Source: Paludisphaera soli
GTDB lineage: Bacteria; Planctomycetota; Planctomycetia; Isosphaerales; Isosphaeraceae
NCBI RefSeq assembly: GCF_011064595.1
Contig: NZ_JAALJI010000010.1
Coordinates: forward strand, 1-64,000
Direction of reading: 5' to 3'
DNA length: 64,000 bases
This document shows, piece after piece, positions 16,902-25,021 of the stretch. Position 1 is the first letter of the stretch. The number at the start of each line of letters is the position of its first letter. The notes under the pieces are model-generated. The model made no database searches. It saw only the letters and a list, made by a program, of their open reading frames with translations, and was not told where the DNA came from. Made by a program: the position numbers and the translations under genes.

Positions 16902-17013
16902 GCGCCGAACGAAGCCAATCCTGAGAGCGTTTTTTCGAGTCCAAAACATTGACCTATAGACACTTGCATCAAATGGCTTCGTTTCGAGGGCGGCGCGAAC
17001 GAAGCCAATCCGG
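16902..17013 (-). repeat. 112-bp dispersed intergenic repeat, copy 1 (IGFVRR type)
   Basis: Begins GCGCCGAACGAAGCCAATCC and ends CGAACGAAGCCAATCCGG, with an inner TTGCATCAAATGGCTTCGTT. The end block and the inner GGCTTCGTT are inverted copies and can form a 9-bp hairpin. Read on the minus strand it gives RIGFVR, then TKPFDAS, then IGFVRR at fixed spacing. A second copy of exactly 112 bp is at 62724-62835. It ends 2 bp before the uvrC stop codon, so it forms the 3' flank of that gene. Confidence 0.75.
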
Positions 17014-17014
17014 G

Positions 17015-18346
17015 TCACTCGTCCTCGCCGAGGACGCGCTTCTTGCGGAGCATGTGGTGGTAGTGCTGGGCGAAGCGGTGGGCCTCATCGCGGACGTACT
17101 GGAGGAGACGGAGGGCGAACGCGCGGCGACGGAGGACAATCGGGTCGGAGCGGCCGGGGACGTAGATCTCCTCCTCGCGCTTGGCCAGGGAGATGAGGGT
17201 CGGCGGCTGCACGCCCTTGGCCTCGAAGGCGTCCAGCGCCGCGCCGAGCTGGCCCTTGCCGCCGTCGATCAGGAAGATGTCCGGGAAGGGCTCGTCGCGC
17301 TCGCGGAGGCCGTCGATCCGGCGGCCGACGACCTCGCGGATCGAGGCGAAGTCGTCGATGCCCGCGACGCTCTTGATGCGATAGCGGCGGTACCCGGGCT
17401 TGAAGGGGAGGCCGTCGACGAAGGTCACGAGCGATCCCACCGTCTCGGTCCCGCCGAGGTGGGCGATGTCGACGCCGTCGATCGTCCGCGGCGTGGACTC
17501 CAGGTGGAGGACTCGCTGGAGCCCCTTGAGTCCCTTGCGGGGATCGATGTAGAAGGCCTCGGGCTGGGCGTGCTTGGCGAGGTCGCCCCGCAGGTTGATG
17601 TTCTCCAGCGCCTTGATCTCGTCGCGGATCCGGGCGGCCTTCTCGAACTGGAGGGCCCTACCGGCCTCGCGCATCTCCTCGTTCATCTCCTTGAGCAGGA
17701 CGTCCTTCTTGCCGTCGAGGAACAGCTTCAGCCGGTGGATGTCGCGCCGGTAGGTCTCGCGGTCGATCCGCTGGTTGCAGGGGGCGGTGCACTGGTCGAT
17801 CGAGGCCAGCAGGCAAGGGCGGAACCATCGCCAGCGGGGGTCGTCCGCGTCGATGTCGAGGGAGCAGGTGCGGAATTTGAAGATCCGCTGGAGCACTTGG
17901 ATGGCGCCGCGGAGGCTCTTGGCCCGGGGGAAAGGGCCGTAGAGCTTCACGCCGGAGTCCAGCGGCTCGCGGGTGAAGTTGACGCGGGGGAAGTCCTCGC
18001 CGGTGGTGATTTGGAGGTACGGGAAGCTCTTGTCGTCCTTCAGGTCCCGGTTGTGCCGGGGTTGGATGTCCTTGATGAGGCGCGCCTCCATCAGGAGGGC
18101 GTCGACCTCGCTGTCGGCCGGGAGATGGTCGACGTCGGCGACCTCGCCGATCCAGCCGACGATCCGCTTGTCATGCTCGGCCGCCTTGAGGAAATACGAC
18201 CCGGCGCGGGCCCGGAGGTTCTTGGCCTTGCCGATGTAGATGACCCGGCCGAGGGCGTCCTTCATCAGGTAGACGCCCGGCGTGTTGGGGAACTTCCGGA
18301 CCTTCTCGGCGGGAGAGAGGGCGTCCTCGGCGGTGGGGTCGGGCAT
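17015..18346 (-). CDS. uvrC: UvrC-like excinuclease subunit, lacking the C-terminal HhH region
   Basis: A 443-residue protein with the UvrC order of domains: GIY-YIG nuclease at about residues 20-100 (GVYLMKDALGRVIYIGKAKN), the cysteine-containing segment CLLASIDQCTAPC, a UVR/UvrB-binding helix pair near 235-270 (LQFEKAARIRDEIKALE) and an RNase H-like second nuclease with DGVDIAHLGG, IFLIDGGKGQL and RDEAHRFAQHYH. These match the three acidic/histidine catalytic positions of UvrC. Normal UvrC is about 600 residues; here the tandem helix-hairpin-helix DNA-binding domain after the RNase H-like domain is absent. It acts with UvrA and UvrB in nucleotide excision repair, making both incisions. Start at 18346 follows GGAGCGCGC at short spacing. 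Copy 1 of the dispersed repeat abuts its 3' end. Confidence 0.9.
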   Translation of the reverse strand: MPDPTAEDALSPAEKVRKFPNTPGVYLMKDALGRVIYIGKAKNLRARAGSYFLKAAEHDKRIVGWIGEVADVDHLPADSEVDALLMEARLIKDIQPRHNRDLKDDKSFPYLQITTGEDFPRVNFTREPLDSGVKLYGPFPRAKSLRGAIQVLQRIFKFRTCSLDIDADDPRWRWFRPCLLASIDQCTAPCNQRIDRETYRRDIHRLKLFLDGKKDVLLKEMNEEMREAGRALQFEKAARIRDEIKALENINLRGDLAKHAQPEAFYIDPRKGLKGLQRVLHLESTPRTIDGVDIAHLGGTETVGSLVTFVDGLPFKPGYRRYRIKSVAGIDDFASIREVVGRRIDGLRERDEPFPDIFLIDGGKGQLGAALDAFEAKGVQPPTLISLAKREEEIYVPGRSDPIVLRRRAFALRLLQYVRDEAHRFAQHYHHMLRKKRVLGEDE

Positions 18347-18406
18347 GCGCGCTCCGCGATGGCGCGGGCCGCCCGTCTCGGGCGGCCCTGGCGCGTGGGT
18401 CTGATC

Positions 18407-20233
18407 CTAGGCGACTTCCTCCAGGTATTTTTCGATGTCACTGGTCATTTGGTCAAGCACCGCCTTGGTCTGGGCCTTGGAGGCGGGAAGGGAATCGGGG
18501 CCGTCCACGGCGGTCCGTGCGAACAGGTAGAACTTGATCTTGGGCTCGGTGCCCGAGGGGCGGGCGGCGAACCGGACCCCCTCGCGCTCGGTGTGGAAGA
18601 TCAGGAGGTCTCCGGAGGGCTGGGGCAGGGGGAGGACCTTGCCCGACCCGCTGAGGTCGCGGACCTCGTGGGACCTGTAGTCGTAGACCTCGGTCACGGG
18701 GAGGCCGGCGACGTATTTCGGCGGGCTTTCGCGGAACGCCTTCATGATCGAGCGGATCTTGTCGAGCCCCTCGCGGCCGGTGTAGGTCTTGTTGATGAGC
18801 CGCTCGCCATAGTGGCCGACGTCGATGTAGAGGTCGTCCAGGTATTCGAGGACGGACTGCTTGCGGTCCTTGCAGGTCGCGACCAGCTCGGCGAAGAGCA
18901 TCGAGGCGACGGACGCATCCTTGTCGCGGGCGTATGTCCCCTTGAGGTAGCCGTGCGACTCCTCGAAGCCGAAGAGGAAGCCGGCGTGACCGGCGGCGTC
19001 GATGCGCTCGCCGATCCACTTGAAGCCGACGAGGAGGTCGTCCTCGGTCCGCAGGCCTTCGCGACGGGCCAGGGCCTTGGTCATCTGGGTGGAGACCAGG
19101 GTGGTGACGAGGTAGTGGTCGGAGCGGAGCCTCTTGAGATCGGCGTACTGCTTCATGACGAAGGCGGCGAGCAGGACGCCGATCTGGTTGCCGTCGAGGG
19201 TCGTCCACTCGCCCGAACGGTCGGCCGTGAGCGGCAGGCCGACGCCGATCCGGTCGGCGTCCGGGTCGCTGGCGAGGACCAGGTCGGCCTTGCAAGCGCG
19301 GGCCTCGGCGATGGCCGCCTGGAGGGCCGAGGGATTCTCGGGGTTGGCGACGTGGTTCGGCACGTTCGGGAAGTCGCCGTCCTGGGTGCGTTGGGAGGCA
19401 AGGATGTTGACGTCCAGGAAGCCGTCGGCCTTCAGGGCGGCGGCGACCGAGGTCTCGCCGACGCCGTGGAGCGGGGTGTAGACGATCGAGAGGCCCCGGG
19501 CGTGGCTGACGGACTCGGCCACGACGGACTGGATGTAGGCGACGTCGACCTCGGGACCGGCGTGGACGATCGAGCCGTCGGCCAGGGCCGTTTCGAGGGG
19601 CTTCTCGGGGATGTCGCGCTCGGAGGCCTCGGCGACGCAGGCGATGATGCCGGAGTCGTCCGGCGGGATGACCTGGCCGCCGGTCGCGGCGTAGCACTTG
19701 AATCCATTGTCGGCCGGGGGATTGTGCGAGGCCGTGATCATGATCCCGGCGTCGCATCCCAGGTGGCGGACCGCGAAGGAGAGCAGGGGGGTGGACCGGG
19801 CCTCGGGGAACAGGTGGACCTTCACCCCCGCCGCCGCCATGACCCGGGCGCACAACTCGGCGAACTCGGGCGAGTTGTGGCGGGTGTCGCGGGCGATCAC
19901 GCACGAGCAGGCCGCGTCGGGGCCCTTCTTCCGGCGGATGTAGTCCGCCAGGCCGCGCGCGCTCTCGGCCATCGTCCGGGCGTTCAGGACGTTGGTGCCG
20001 ACCGGGTACATGACGCCGCGGCGGCCTCCGGTGCCGAACTCCAGGACGGCGAAGAAGGCGTCATCCAGCGGCTTCCAGCTCCCGGCTTCGATGTCGCTCA
20101 GCAGCTTCTCGCGGTAGGCGACGAACGGGGCCTCGTCGAGCCATCGCTTGATCCCTGCGGCGGCCGTCGCCGACAGCGCGCCTCCCCGTTCGGCCTCTTG
20201 GATCTTCGTCAGCGCGGCTTCCACGGTGATCAT
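18407..20233 (-). CDS. phosphohexomutase (phosphoglucomutase/phosphomannomutase family)
   Basis: A 608-residue alpha-D-phosphohexomutase. The four signature loops are visible: catalytic phosphoserine in GIMITASHNPP (Ser169), metal loop DPDADR, sugar-binding GFEESHG and phosphate-binding RPSGTEPKIKFY. It interconverts hexose 1- and 6-phosphates for glycogen, exopolysaccharide or nucleotide-sugar synthesis. The long N-terminal part (ALTKIQEAERG) and the extra segment around LLVGFKWIGERIDAAG match the larger PgmB/Pgm-like group (about 570-600 residues) rather than the shorter GlmM/ManB type. The ATG at 20233 is preferred; an upstream in-frame start to 20326 adds unrelated sequence. The gene is 60 bp upstream of uvrC on the same strand. 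Confidence 0.9.
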   Translation of the reverse strand: MITVEAALTKIQEAERGGALSATAAAGIKRWLDEAPFVAYREKLLSDIEAGSWKPLDDAFFAVLEFGTGGRRGVMYPVGTNVLNARTMAESARGLADYIRRKKGPDAACSCVIARDTRHNSPEFAELCARVMAAAGVKVHLFPEARSTPLLSFAVRHLGCDAGIMITASHNPPADNGFKCYAATGGQVIPPDDSGIIACVAEASERDIPEKPLETALADGSIVHAGPEVDVAYIQSVVAESVSHARGLSIVYTPLHGVGETSVAAALKADGFLDVNILASQRTQDGDFPNVPNHVANPENPSALQAAIAEARACKADLVLASDPDADRIGVGLPLTADRSGEWTTLDGNQIGVLLAAFVMKQYADLKRLRSDHYLVTTLVSTQMTKALARREGLRTEDDLLVGFKWIGERIDAAGHAGFLFGFEESHGYLKGTYARDKDASVASMLFAELVATCKDRKQSVLEYLDDLYIDVGHYGERLINKTYTGREGLDKIRSIMKAFRESPPKYVAGLPVTEVYDYRSHEVRDLSGSGKVLPLPQPSGDLLIFHTEREGVRFAARPSGTEPKIKFYLFARTAVDGPDSLPASKAQTKAVLDQMTSDIEKYLEEVA

Positions 20234-20782
20234 CGCGAGGGGGCTCCAGCGGGGGGCGAGGGCCGGCTCCGGCCGGCGGATCGTGCGAACTCCTCCAAGG
20301 CTAATCGCAAAGGCCGGGACCGACAAGCAAACGGCGGGACCGCGCGACTCACCGCAGGCGACCTTGCGGATGATGTAACTCGAATCTTTAGCGAAACTTT
20401 CGACGAACCCCAGCGTCCGCCAGGGCTTGTAAAAAGGGCCGGTTTGTAATTTCCTCTTGACACGGCAACGCGAGATCGGGGAATCGCCGGCGGTCCGTGT
20501 CGTGTCCCTTGCTGCGGCGGCGGTCGGATCGGCTCAACTCAACATTAGCTGACCAAATGGTTTACGGCAGAAGCAAGGGAACTGCGCAACCTTTTTCCCG
20601 GTCGTGGCACGCCCGTTGCTCAATGGGTAGCTCGCTGAGATGAAGATGACGACCATCGTATCAGGCAGTTTCATTAAAGTCGTCATAGTCATCCGGCACG
20701 ATGTATAGGGCGGACACGGAAGATCGCCGACACCGGCCGGGCCATCGGGACCGGACGCTTGCCGATAGACAGGGAGGTCAGT
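20234..20782. other. divergent regulatory region, 549 bp
   Basis: Lies between the phosphomutase and CAP-domain genes. It includes a TTGACA at 20457-20462 without a convincing -10 box, and an inverted repeat ATGACGAC (20646-20653) / GTCGTCAT (20679-20686) in the presumed 5' leader of the CAP gene. It is less GC-rich than its surroundings near 20540-20700. No RNA gene recognised. Confidence 0.4.
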
Positions 20783-21997
20783 ATGGCTCGACCGACGTCA
20801 CGACGATCGCTGCGTTTCGAGAACCTCGAGGATCGCCAGCTCCTCTCGTCGGCCGCCCCCAGCAACGACCAGCAGCTCGCCCTGCAGCTGATCAACATGG
20901 CCCGCACGACCCCACAGGCCGCGTCCGAGTGGCTGACGAAGAACAACAGCGTCGAGGTCAAGAACACGCTCAAGCACTTCAGCGTCGACGTCGACGCCGT
21001 CAAGTCCACGATCGCGTCCAACCGCTCGCTGCCCCCGGTCGCCTGGAACGGCGACCTGGCCGAGGCCGCCCAGAATCACAGCCAGGACATGGTCGACAAC
21101 CAGTACCAGTCGCACACCGGATCGGACGGCTCCTCGGCCGACGACCGGATCAAGGCGGCCGGCTACATGCGGGCGGAGTCCTCGGCCGAGAACGCCTTCG
21201 CCTACGCCAGCAGCGTCGAGAACTCGATGCAGGCCTTCCTCTACGACTGGGGCGTCGCCGACGCCGGCCACCGTCGCAACCTGCTCCAGCCGGGCGTGGC
21301 ACCCGCCGACGCCTTCACCGAGGTCGGCGTGGGAGTGGTCAAGACCGGCGGCATGCGGACCTCCGGCGGCAAGATCGGCCCGGTCGTGGTGACCCAGAAC
21401 TTCGCCAGCCGCACCGACGCCCCCGCCCAGCTCGTCGGCGTCGTCTACAGCGACGACGACGGCAACGACTTCTACACCCCCGGGGAAGGGAAGGGGGGGG
21501 TCGAGATCGACGCCACCAACATCGACACCGGAAAGACCGACTCCACCAAGACCTGGGAGTCCGGCGGCTACCAGATCCCGCTCGCCAAGGGTCGCTACAA
21601 GGTGACCGCCAGCGAGAACGACGTGGTCATCAAGCAGGTCGACGTGTCGGTCTCCGACGTGAACGTCGCCCAGAACTTCCTCACCAGCGAGAAGTGGGAC
21701 GGCCGCTCGCTCCGCTCCGCGACCCCTCAGGCCCCGAGCGACTCCAAGCCGGCACCCCTCGCCGCCGCCCCGGTGGTGAAGGCGTCGACCCCGGCGACGG
21801 CGCCGGCCCCGGTCTCGATCACGACCTCGGCCTCCACGCCGAAGCCGACCCCGGTCGTCGTCCCCGTCACGACCTCGACCTCGACGAACGACAAGGTCGC
21901 CTTCTTCGCCCCGGCCGACTGGAAGGGCCCGACGATCGACCCGTCCTCCAATAACCCGCTCGCCGACTGGACGACCTGGAAGGCCAACGCCAAGTAG
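20783..21997 (+). CDS. secreted CAP-domain (SCP/PR-1-like) protein with LEPR-type N-terminus
   Basis: A 404-residue protein. The start at ATG 20783 has AGGGAGG upstream and gives an arginine-rich N-terminus with LRFENLEDRQLLSSA (residues about 10-24), the planctomycete surface-protein motif of the LEPRxLLS kind. The CAP domain spans roughly 30-200, with INMARTTPQAASEWL, LAEAAQNHSQDMVDN, AENAFAYAS and GHRRNLLQP; bacterial CAP domains are often secreted and of uncertain enzymatic role. Next (about 205-300) is a beta-sandwich like SdrD-B/carboxypeptidase regulatory repeats (VVYSDDDGNDFYTPGEG). A Pro/Thr/Ser-rich tail (about 320-380) probably links to the envelope. A 19-bp hairpin terminator follows at 22052. 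Confidence 0.85.
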   Translation: MARPTSRRSLRFENLEDRQLLSSAAPSNDQQLALQLINMARTTPQAASEWLTKNNSVEVKNTLKHFSVDVDAVKSTIASNRSLPPVAWNGDLAEAAQNHSQDMVDNQYQSHTGSDGSSADDRIKAAGYMRAESSAENAFAYASSVENSMQAFLYDWGVADAGHRRNLLQPGVAPADAFTEVGVGVVKTGGMRTSGGKIGPVVVTQNFASRTDAPAQLVGVVYSDDDGNDFYTPGEGKGGVEIDATNIDTGKTDSTKTWESGGYQIPLAKGRYKVTASENDVVIKQVDVSVSDVNVAQNFLTSEKWDGRSLRSATPQAPSDSKPAPLAAAPVVKASTPATAPAPVSITTSASTPKPTPVVVPVTTSTSTNDKVAFFAPADWKGPTIDPSSNNPLADWTTWKANAK

Positions 21998-22051
21998 CCC
22001 CCGATCACGCTCCGCCGTGAATTCCCGGCCCGCCTCGGCGAGCCGGTCGAA

Positions 22052-22093
22052 ACCCGCCCCTCCGACGATCTGGGGATCGTCGGAGGGGCGGGT
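22052..22093. terminator. 19-bp perfect hairpin between convergent genes
   Basis: Positions 22052-22070 and 22075-22093 are perfect reverse complements (19 bp, starting ACCCGCCCC) around a TGGG loop. It sits between the convergent CAP-domain and YjbQ genes and could stop transcription in both directions. No T-tract of length is present. Confidence 0.7.
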
Positions 22094-22147
22094 CCGTTTC
22101 GAAGACCGCCCCACCTGATTGCATGCACCCCCGGAGAAGGGGGGGGG

Positions 22148-22567
22148 TCAGGCTTCGCCCATCACCGTCACCACGACGGACCGTCGATGGGGATGCGTCC
22201 GGTGCTCCCAGACGAAGACGCCCTGCCAGGTCCCGAATGCCGGCGAGCCGTCGGCGATCGGGATCGTGATCGCTGTCTGGGTCAGGATCGACCGGACGTG
22301 CGCCGGCATGTCGTCGGGGCCTTCCATCGTGTGCCGAAAGAGCGGATCGCCGTCCGGGGCCAGCCGGGCCGCGAACCGTTCCAGATCCTGGCGGACGCTC
22401 GGGTCGGCGTTCTCGCAGACGATCAGCGAGGCGCTCGTATGGCGGATGAAGACGTTGCAGAGCCCCGTCCGGACGCCCGACGCGGCCACGATCCGCTCGA
22501 CCTCGGCGGTGATCTCGATGGTCCCTCGGCCTTTGGTCTGGAGCGTCAAAGTCTGCTGGTGGATCAC
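22148..22567 (-). CDS. yjbQ: YjbQ-family protein (UPF0047)
   Basis: A 139-residue single-domain protein of the YjbQ/UPF0047 family. The conserved core is clear: CNVFIRHTSASLIVCEN followed by DPSVRQDLERF, then HTMEGPDDMPAHVRS and ADGSPAFGTWQGVFVWEHR, with conserved histidines that bind metal in solved structures. Some members have weak thiamine-phosphate synthase activity in vitro; the physiological role is not settled. The start is GTG 22567, preceded by GGAG at a spacing of 6; an in-frame extension upstream to 22765 lacks family similarity. Cytoplasmic. Confidence 0.88.
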   Translation of the reverse strand: MIHQQTLTLQTKGRGTIEITAEVERIVAASGVRTGLCNVFIRHTSASLIVCENADPSVRQDLERFAARLAPDGDPLFRHTMEGPDDMPAHVRSILTQTAITIPIADGSPAFGTWQGVFVWEHRTHPHRRSVVVTVMGEA

Positions 22568-22860
22568 GAAACTCTCCGTGCAGCGATCGGGGCGATTCCT
22601 CGTCCTGGAGAGGCCGAGACGCTCGCGAAAACGAGCCGGCCTCCCGAAACAAACATAAGGTCCATTATCGGACGCAGGCCCGGAGATCGAAAGGTCGACC
22701 CTGACGACGCCGTCCCCTCTCCCGATCGACCGGCTTGAGGGGCCGCGATGAGAGGACCCGAACAACCCGACCGGCCGATTGCTCCGGGGCGCGGGTCGGG
22801 ATACGATCCGGCGCTCCCTCCGCGATCCTCTACGACGCGCAACTGCGAGGCGACCCCACC

Positions 22861-24918
22861 ATGAAACTCCCCACGGCGACCCTCATCTGGCTGGCCCTCG
22901 CGGTCCCCCTCGCGGCGGCCGAGCCTCCCGCGATCCAGGCGACGCTTCAGGTCGAAACGCCGCATCCGTGGCGGCCGCCGTTCCACCTCGATCGCGTCGG
23001 CCGGCCCATCACGGTCGTCGTCGAGACAGACCAGCCCCAGCCTCCCGGTCGGCTCGAACTGGCCGAGGTCCACGACGGTCGCGAGACCGGCCGCCGCGTC
23101 GTCGTCCTCCCGACTCAGGCACCGTTCCGAGCCCGCCTGGAGCTAAACGCCGGGACGACTGCCGCAATCCTCCTAGCCGACCGGACCGTCGAGGTCGCCC
23201 GCATGGCCGTCGCACGCCCCGAGATCGAGGCCGAGGTCGTCGCGCGCCCCGAGACGGTCGTCAATCCCGTAGACCTGGGGACCATCCTCCCGCCGGCCGA
23301 CTGGCTCCTGCTCGGCCCCGGCCAACCGGCCGTCGTCGAGGTCGCCGCAATCCTTCGGGGTCGTGACGAGCCCGAGGCCCGCATCGAAGCCTGGTTCACC
23401 TCCGGCACCGATCGGTCCACTTCACCCCTCGCCCTGATCGGCGGGCGTCGGGTTACGGGGCGCGTGAACCTTCCCAATCCCACGACCTCGTCCGACCGCG
23501 AAACCCTGCACGTCGCCCTGCGGACCAGTGACGGCACCCAACTCTGGAGTCGCGAGATCCCCGTCATGCTCGTCCGCGAAGTGCCCGCCCGGCCGAAGTT
23601 CGGGGCCTACGAGACGAAGCTGCGGTACGACGCCCCGATCTCGGTGCGCGACCCTGTGACCGGGGCTTTCACCTCGCTCGACTATGCGAAGGGCTGGGAC
23701 CCCGCCCTCAAGGACGTCGTCGTCGCCTTCCCGAACGGCGCCCGGTTCGTCTTCTGGCGGGGGTCGAGCTACATCCCCTTCTGGGCCGGGCGCTTCAACT
23801 CCGGGGCCTGCTATGAGTGGGCCGAGGTGATGACCCGCCAGCCGGAGGCGGTCGACTGCGTGGAACCGCTCATGGACAAGGAGCTGCGCTACGGTCGGGT
23901 GGAGATCCTGGAATCGACCCCGGCCCGGGTCCGCGTGCGCTGGACGTATCAGTCGACCGACCTGAACTACAAGGTCTGGGGGGATCAGGCCGTCGAGGAA
24001 TACACCTTTTACCCCGACGGCTTCGGCACCCGCGTGGTCGACCTCAAGACGGATGCGGCGACCGAGTACGAACTCTGCGAGTTGATCCTGCTGACGCCCC
24101 AGGGCGCCTACCCCTTCGACGTGCTGCCGGAGAACCTGGTCGACGCGATCGCGCTGGATGGTGACAGGCGCTCCTACCGTTTCCCGATCCGCGGCGAGGC
24201 CGATCAGCCCACTGGGGGCGAGCCACCGGCGATCTATCGGCTGCGATTGAACCGCAACGAGGAGCAGGCGGCGATCTGCTTCAACCCCGGCGATCGGGCC
24301 TTCCCGCCGGTCGTCTTCGGGCCGTTCGAGGACCAGGGGCAGACGGTCACCCCCTGCTACTGGGGAAGTCACTGGCCGCTGGCGCGAGGAAACGCCACGG
24401 GGTCGAAGATCGACGACCGGATCGCGATCAGCCCCTGCCACAACAGCGTGATGAGCTGGGCCGCGGCTCGTCCCGAGCCGATCGCTGAGGGTCGGGGCAT
24501 GGCGATCGACGCGGCCGGCAAGGCCCGGCCGATGGTGCATCGACGTTGGGCCTGGCTGGTCGGCATGACCGACGCGGACGACGCGCGGCTCGTCCAGTGG
24601 GCTCGCAGCTACGCCCGACCGCCCTCGCTGACTGCCAAGGGGGCCCAGGTCGCGTTCCAGGGCTGGTCGGCCGAGCGTCGCAGCATCGCGCTCACGGCCG
24701 ACGGCCCGACGATTGAGATCGCCGTCCGGCCCGAGACCCCCTGGGTGAATCCGGTCTTCGAGCTGGCCGCCGCGCCGGAGGGCGTCCCGACCGTCTCGCT
24801 CGACGGCGTCCCGCTGGCCTCGGAGGCGTTCGCCTGGGACGGTCGTACGCTCTGGATCGACGCCACCCTCGCCGCGCCGGCGACGATCCGAGCGGAGTTC
24901 GCCGCCCCGAAGCGGTGA
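22861..24918 (+). CDS. large secreted protein of unknown function
   Basis: A 685-residue protein beginning with a signal peptide (MKLPTATLIWLALAVPLAAA, cleavage after AAA or AA). Residues about 25-240 look like beta-rich domains (VVVETDQPQPPGRLELAEV, VNLPNPTTSSDRETLHVAL). The middle, from about 245, reads as a larger beta-sandwich (AYETKLRYDAPISVRDPVTG, FVFWRGSSYIPFWAGRFNSG, YTFYPDGFGTRVVDLKT), suggestive of carbohydrate-active or galactose-mutarotase-like folds. A C-terminal beta module ends in WIDATLAAPATIRAEF. I do not recognise the family. It begins with an ATG at the predicted position but no strong ribosome-binding site. It precedes the NTF2-like gene by 103 bp. Confidence is high for a real secreted protein and none is offered for enzymatic function. 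Confidence 0.8.
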   Translation: MKLPTATLIWLALAVPLAAAEPPAIQATLQVETPHPWRPPFHLDRVGRPITVVVETDQPQPPGRLELAEVHDGRETGRRVVVLPTQAPFRARLELNAGTTAAILLADRTVEVARMAVARPEIEAEVVARPETVVNPVDLGTILPPADWLLLGPGQPAVVEVAAILRGRDEPEARIEAWFTSGTDRSTSPLALIGGRRVTGRVNLPNPTTSSDRETLHVALRTSDGTQLWSREIPVMLVREVPARPKFGAYETKLRYDAPISVRDPVTGAFTSLDYAKGWDPALKDVVVAFPNGARFVFWRGSSYIPFWAGRFNSGACYEWAEVMTRQPEAVDCVEPLMDKELRYGRVEILESTPARVRVRWTYQSTDLNYKVWGDQAVEEYTFYPDGFGTRVVDLKTDAATEYELCELILLTPQGAYPFDVLPENLVDAIALDGDRRSYRFPIRGEADQPTGGEPPAIYRLRLNRNEEQAAICFNPGDRAFPPVVFGPFEDQGQTVTPCYWGSHWPLARGNATGSKIDDRIAISPCHNSVMSWAAARPEPIAEGRGMAIDAAGKARPMVHRRWAWLVGMTDADDARLVQWARSYARPPSLTAKGAQVAFQGWSAERRSIALTADGPTIEIAVRPETPWVNPVFELAAAPEGVPTVSLDGVPLASEAFAWDGRTLWIDATLAAPATIRAEFAAPKR

Positions 24919-25021
24919 AAAGGACTGAATCGCATCCTAGGTTATCAGGAGGCCGCGCCGGGCCGATGAGGCCCGGCCGGCTCCGGCGGAGGACGGCTGG
25001 CCCCATTCCGGAGGATGTACC

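Noticed and set aside
16949-20449. A 1166-codon open frame on the plus strand over uvrC and the phosphomutase
   Set aside because: It is antisense to two genes with complete family motifs; long antisense frames are expected in GC-rich DNA.
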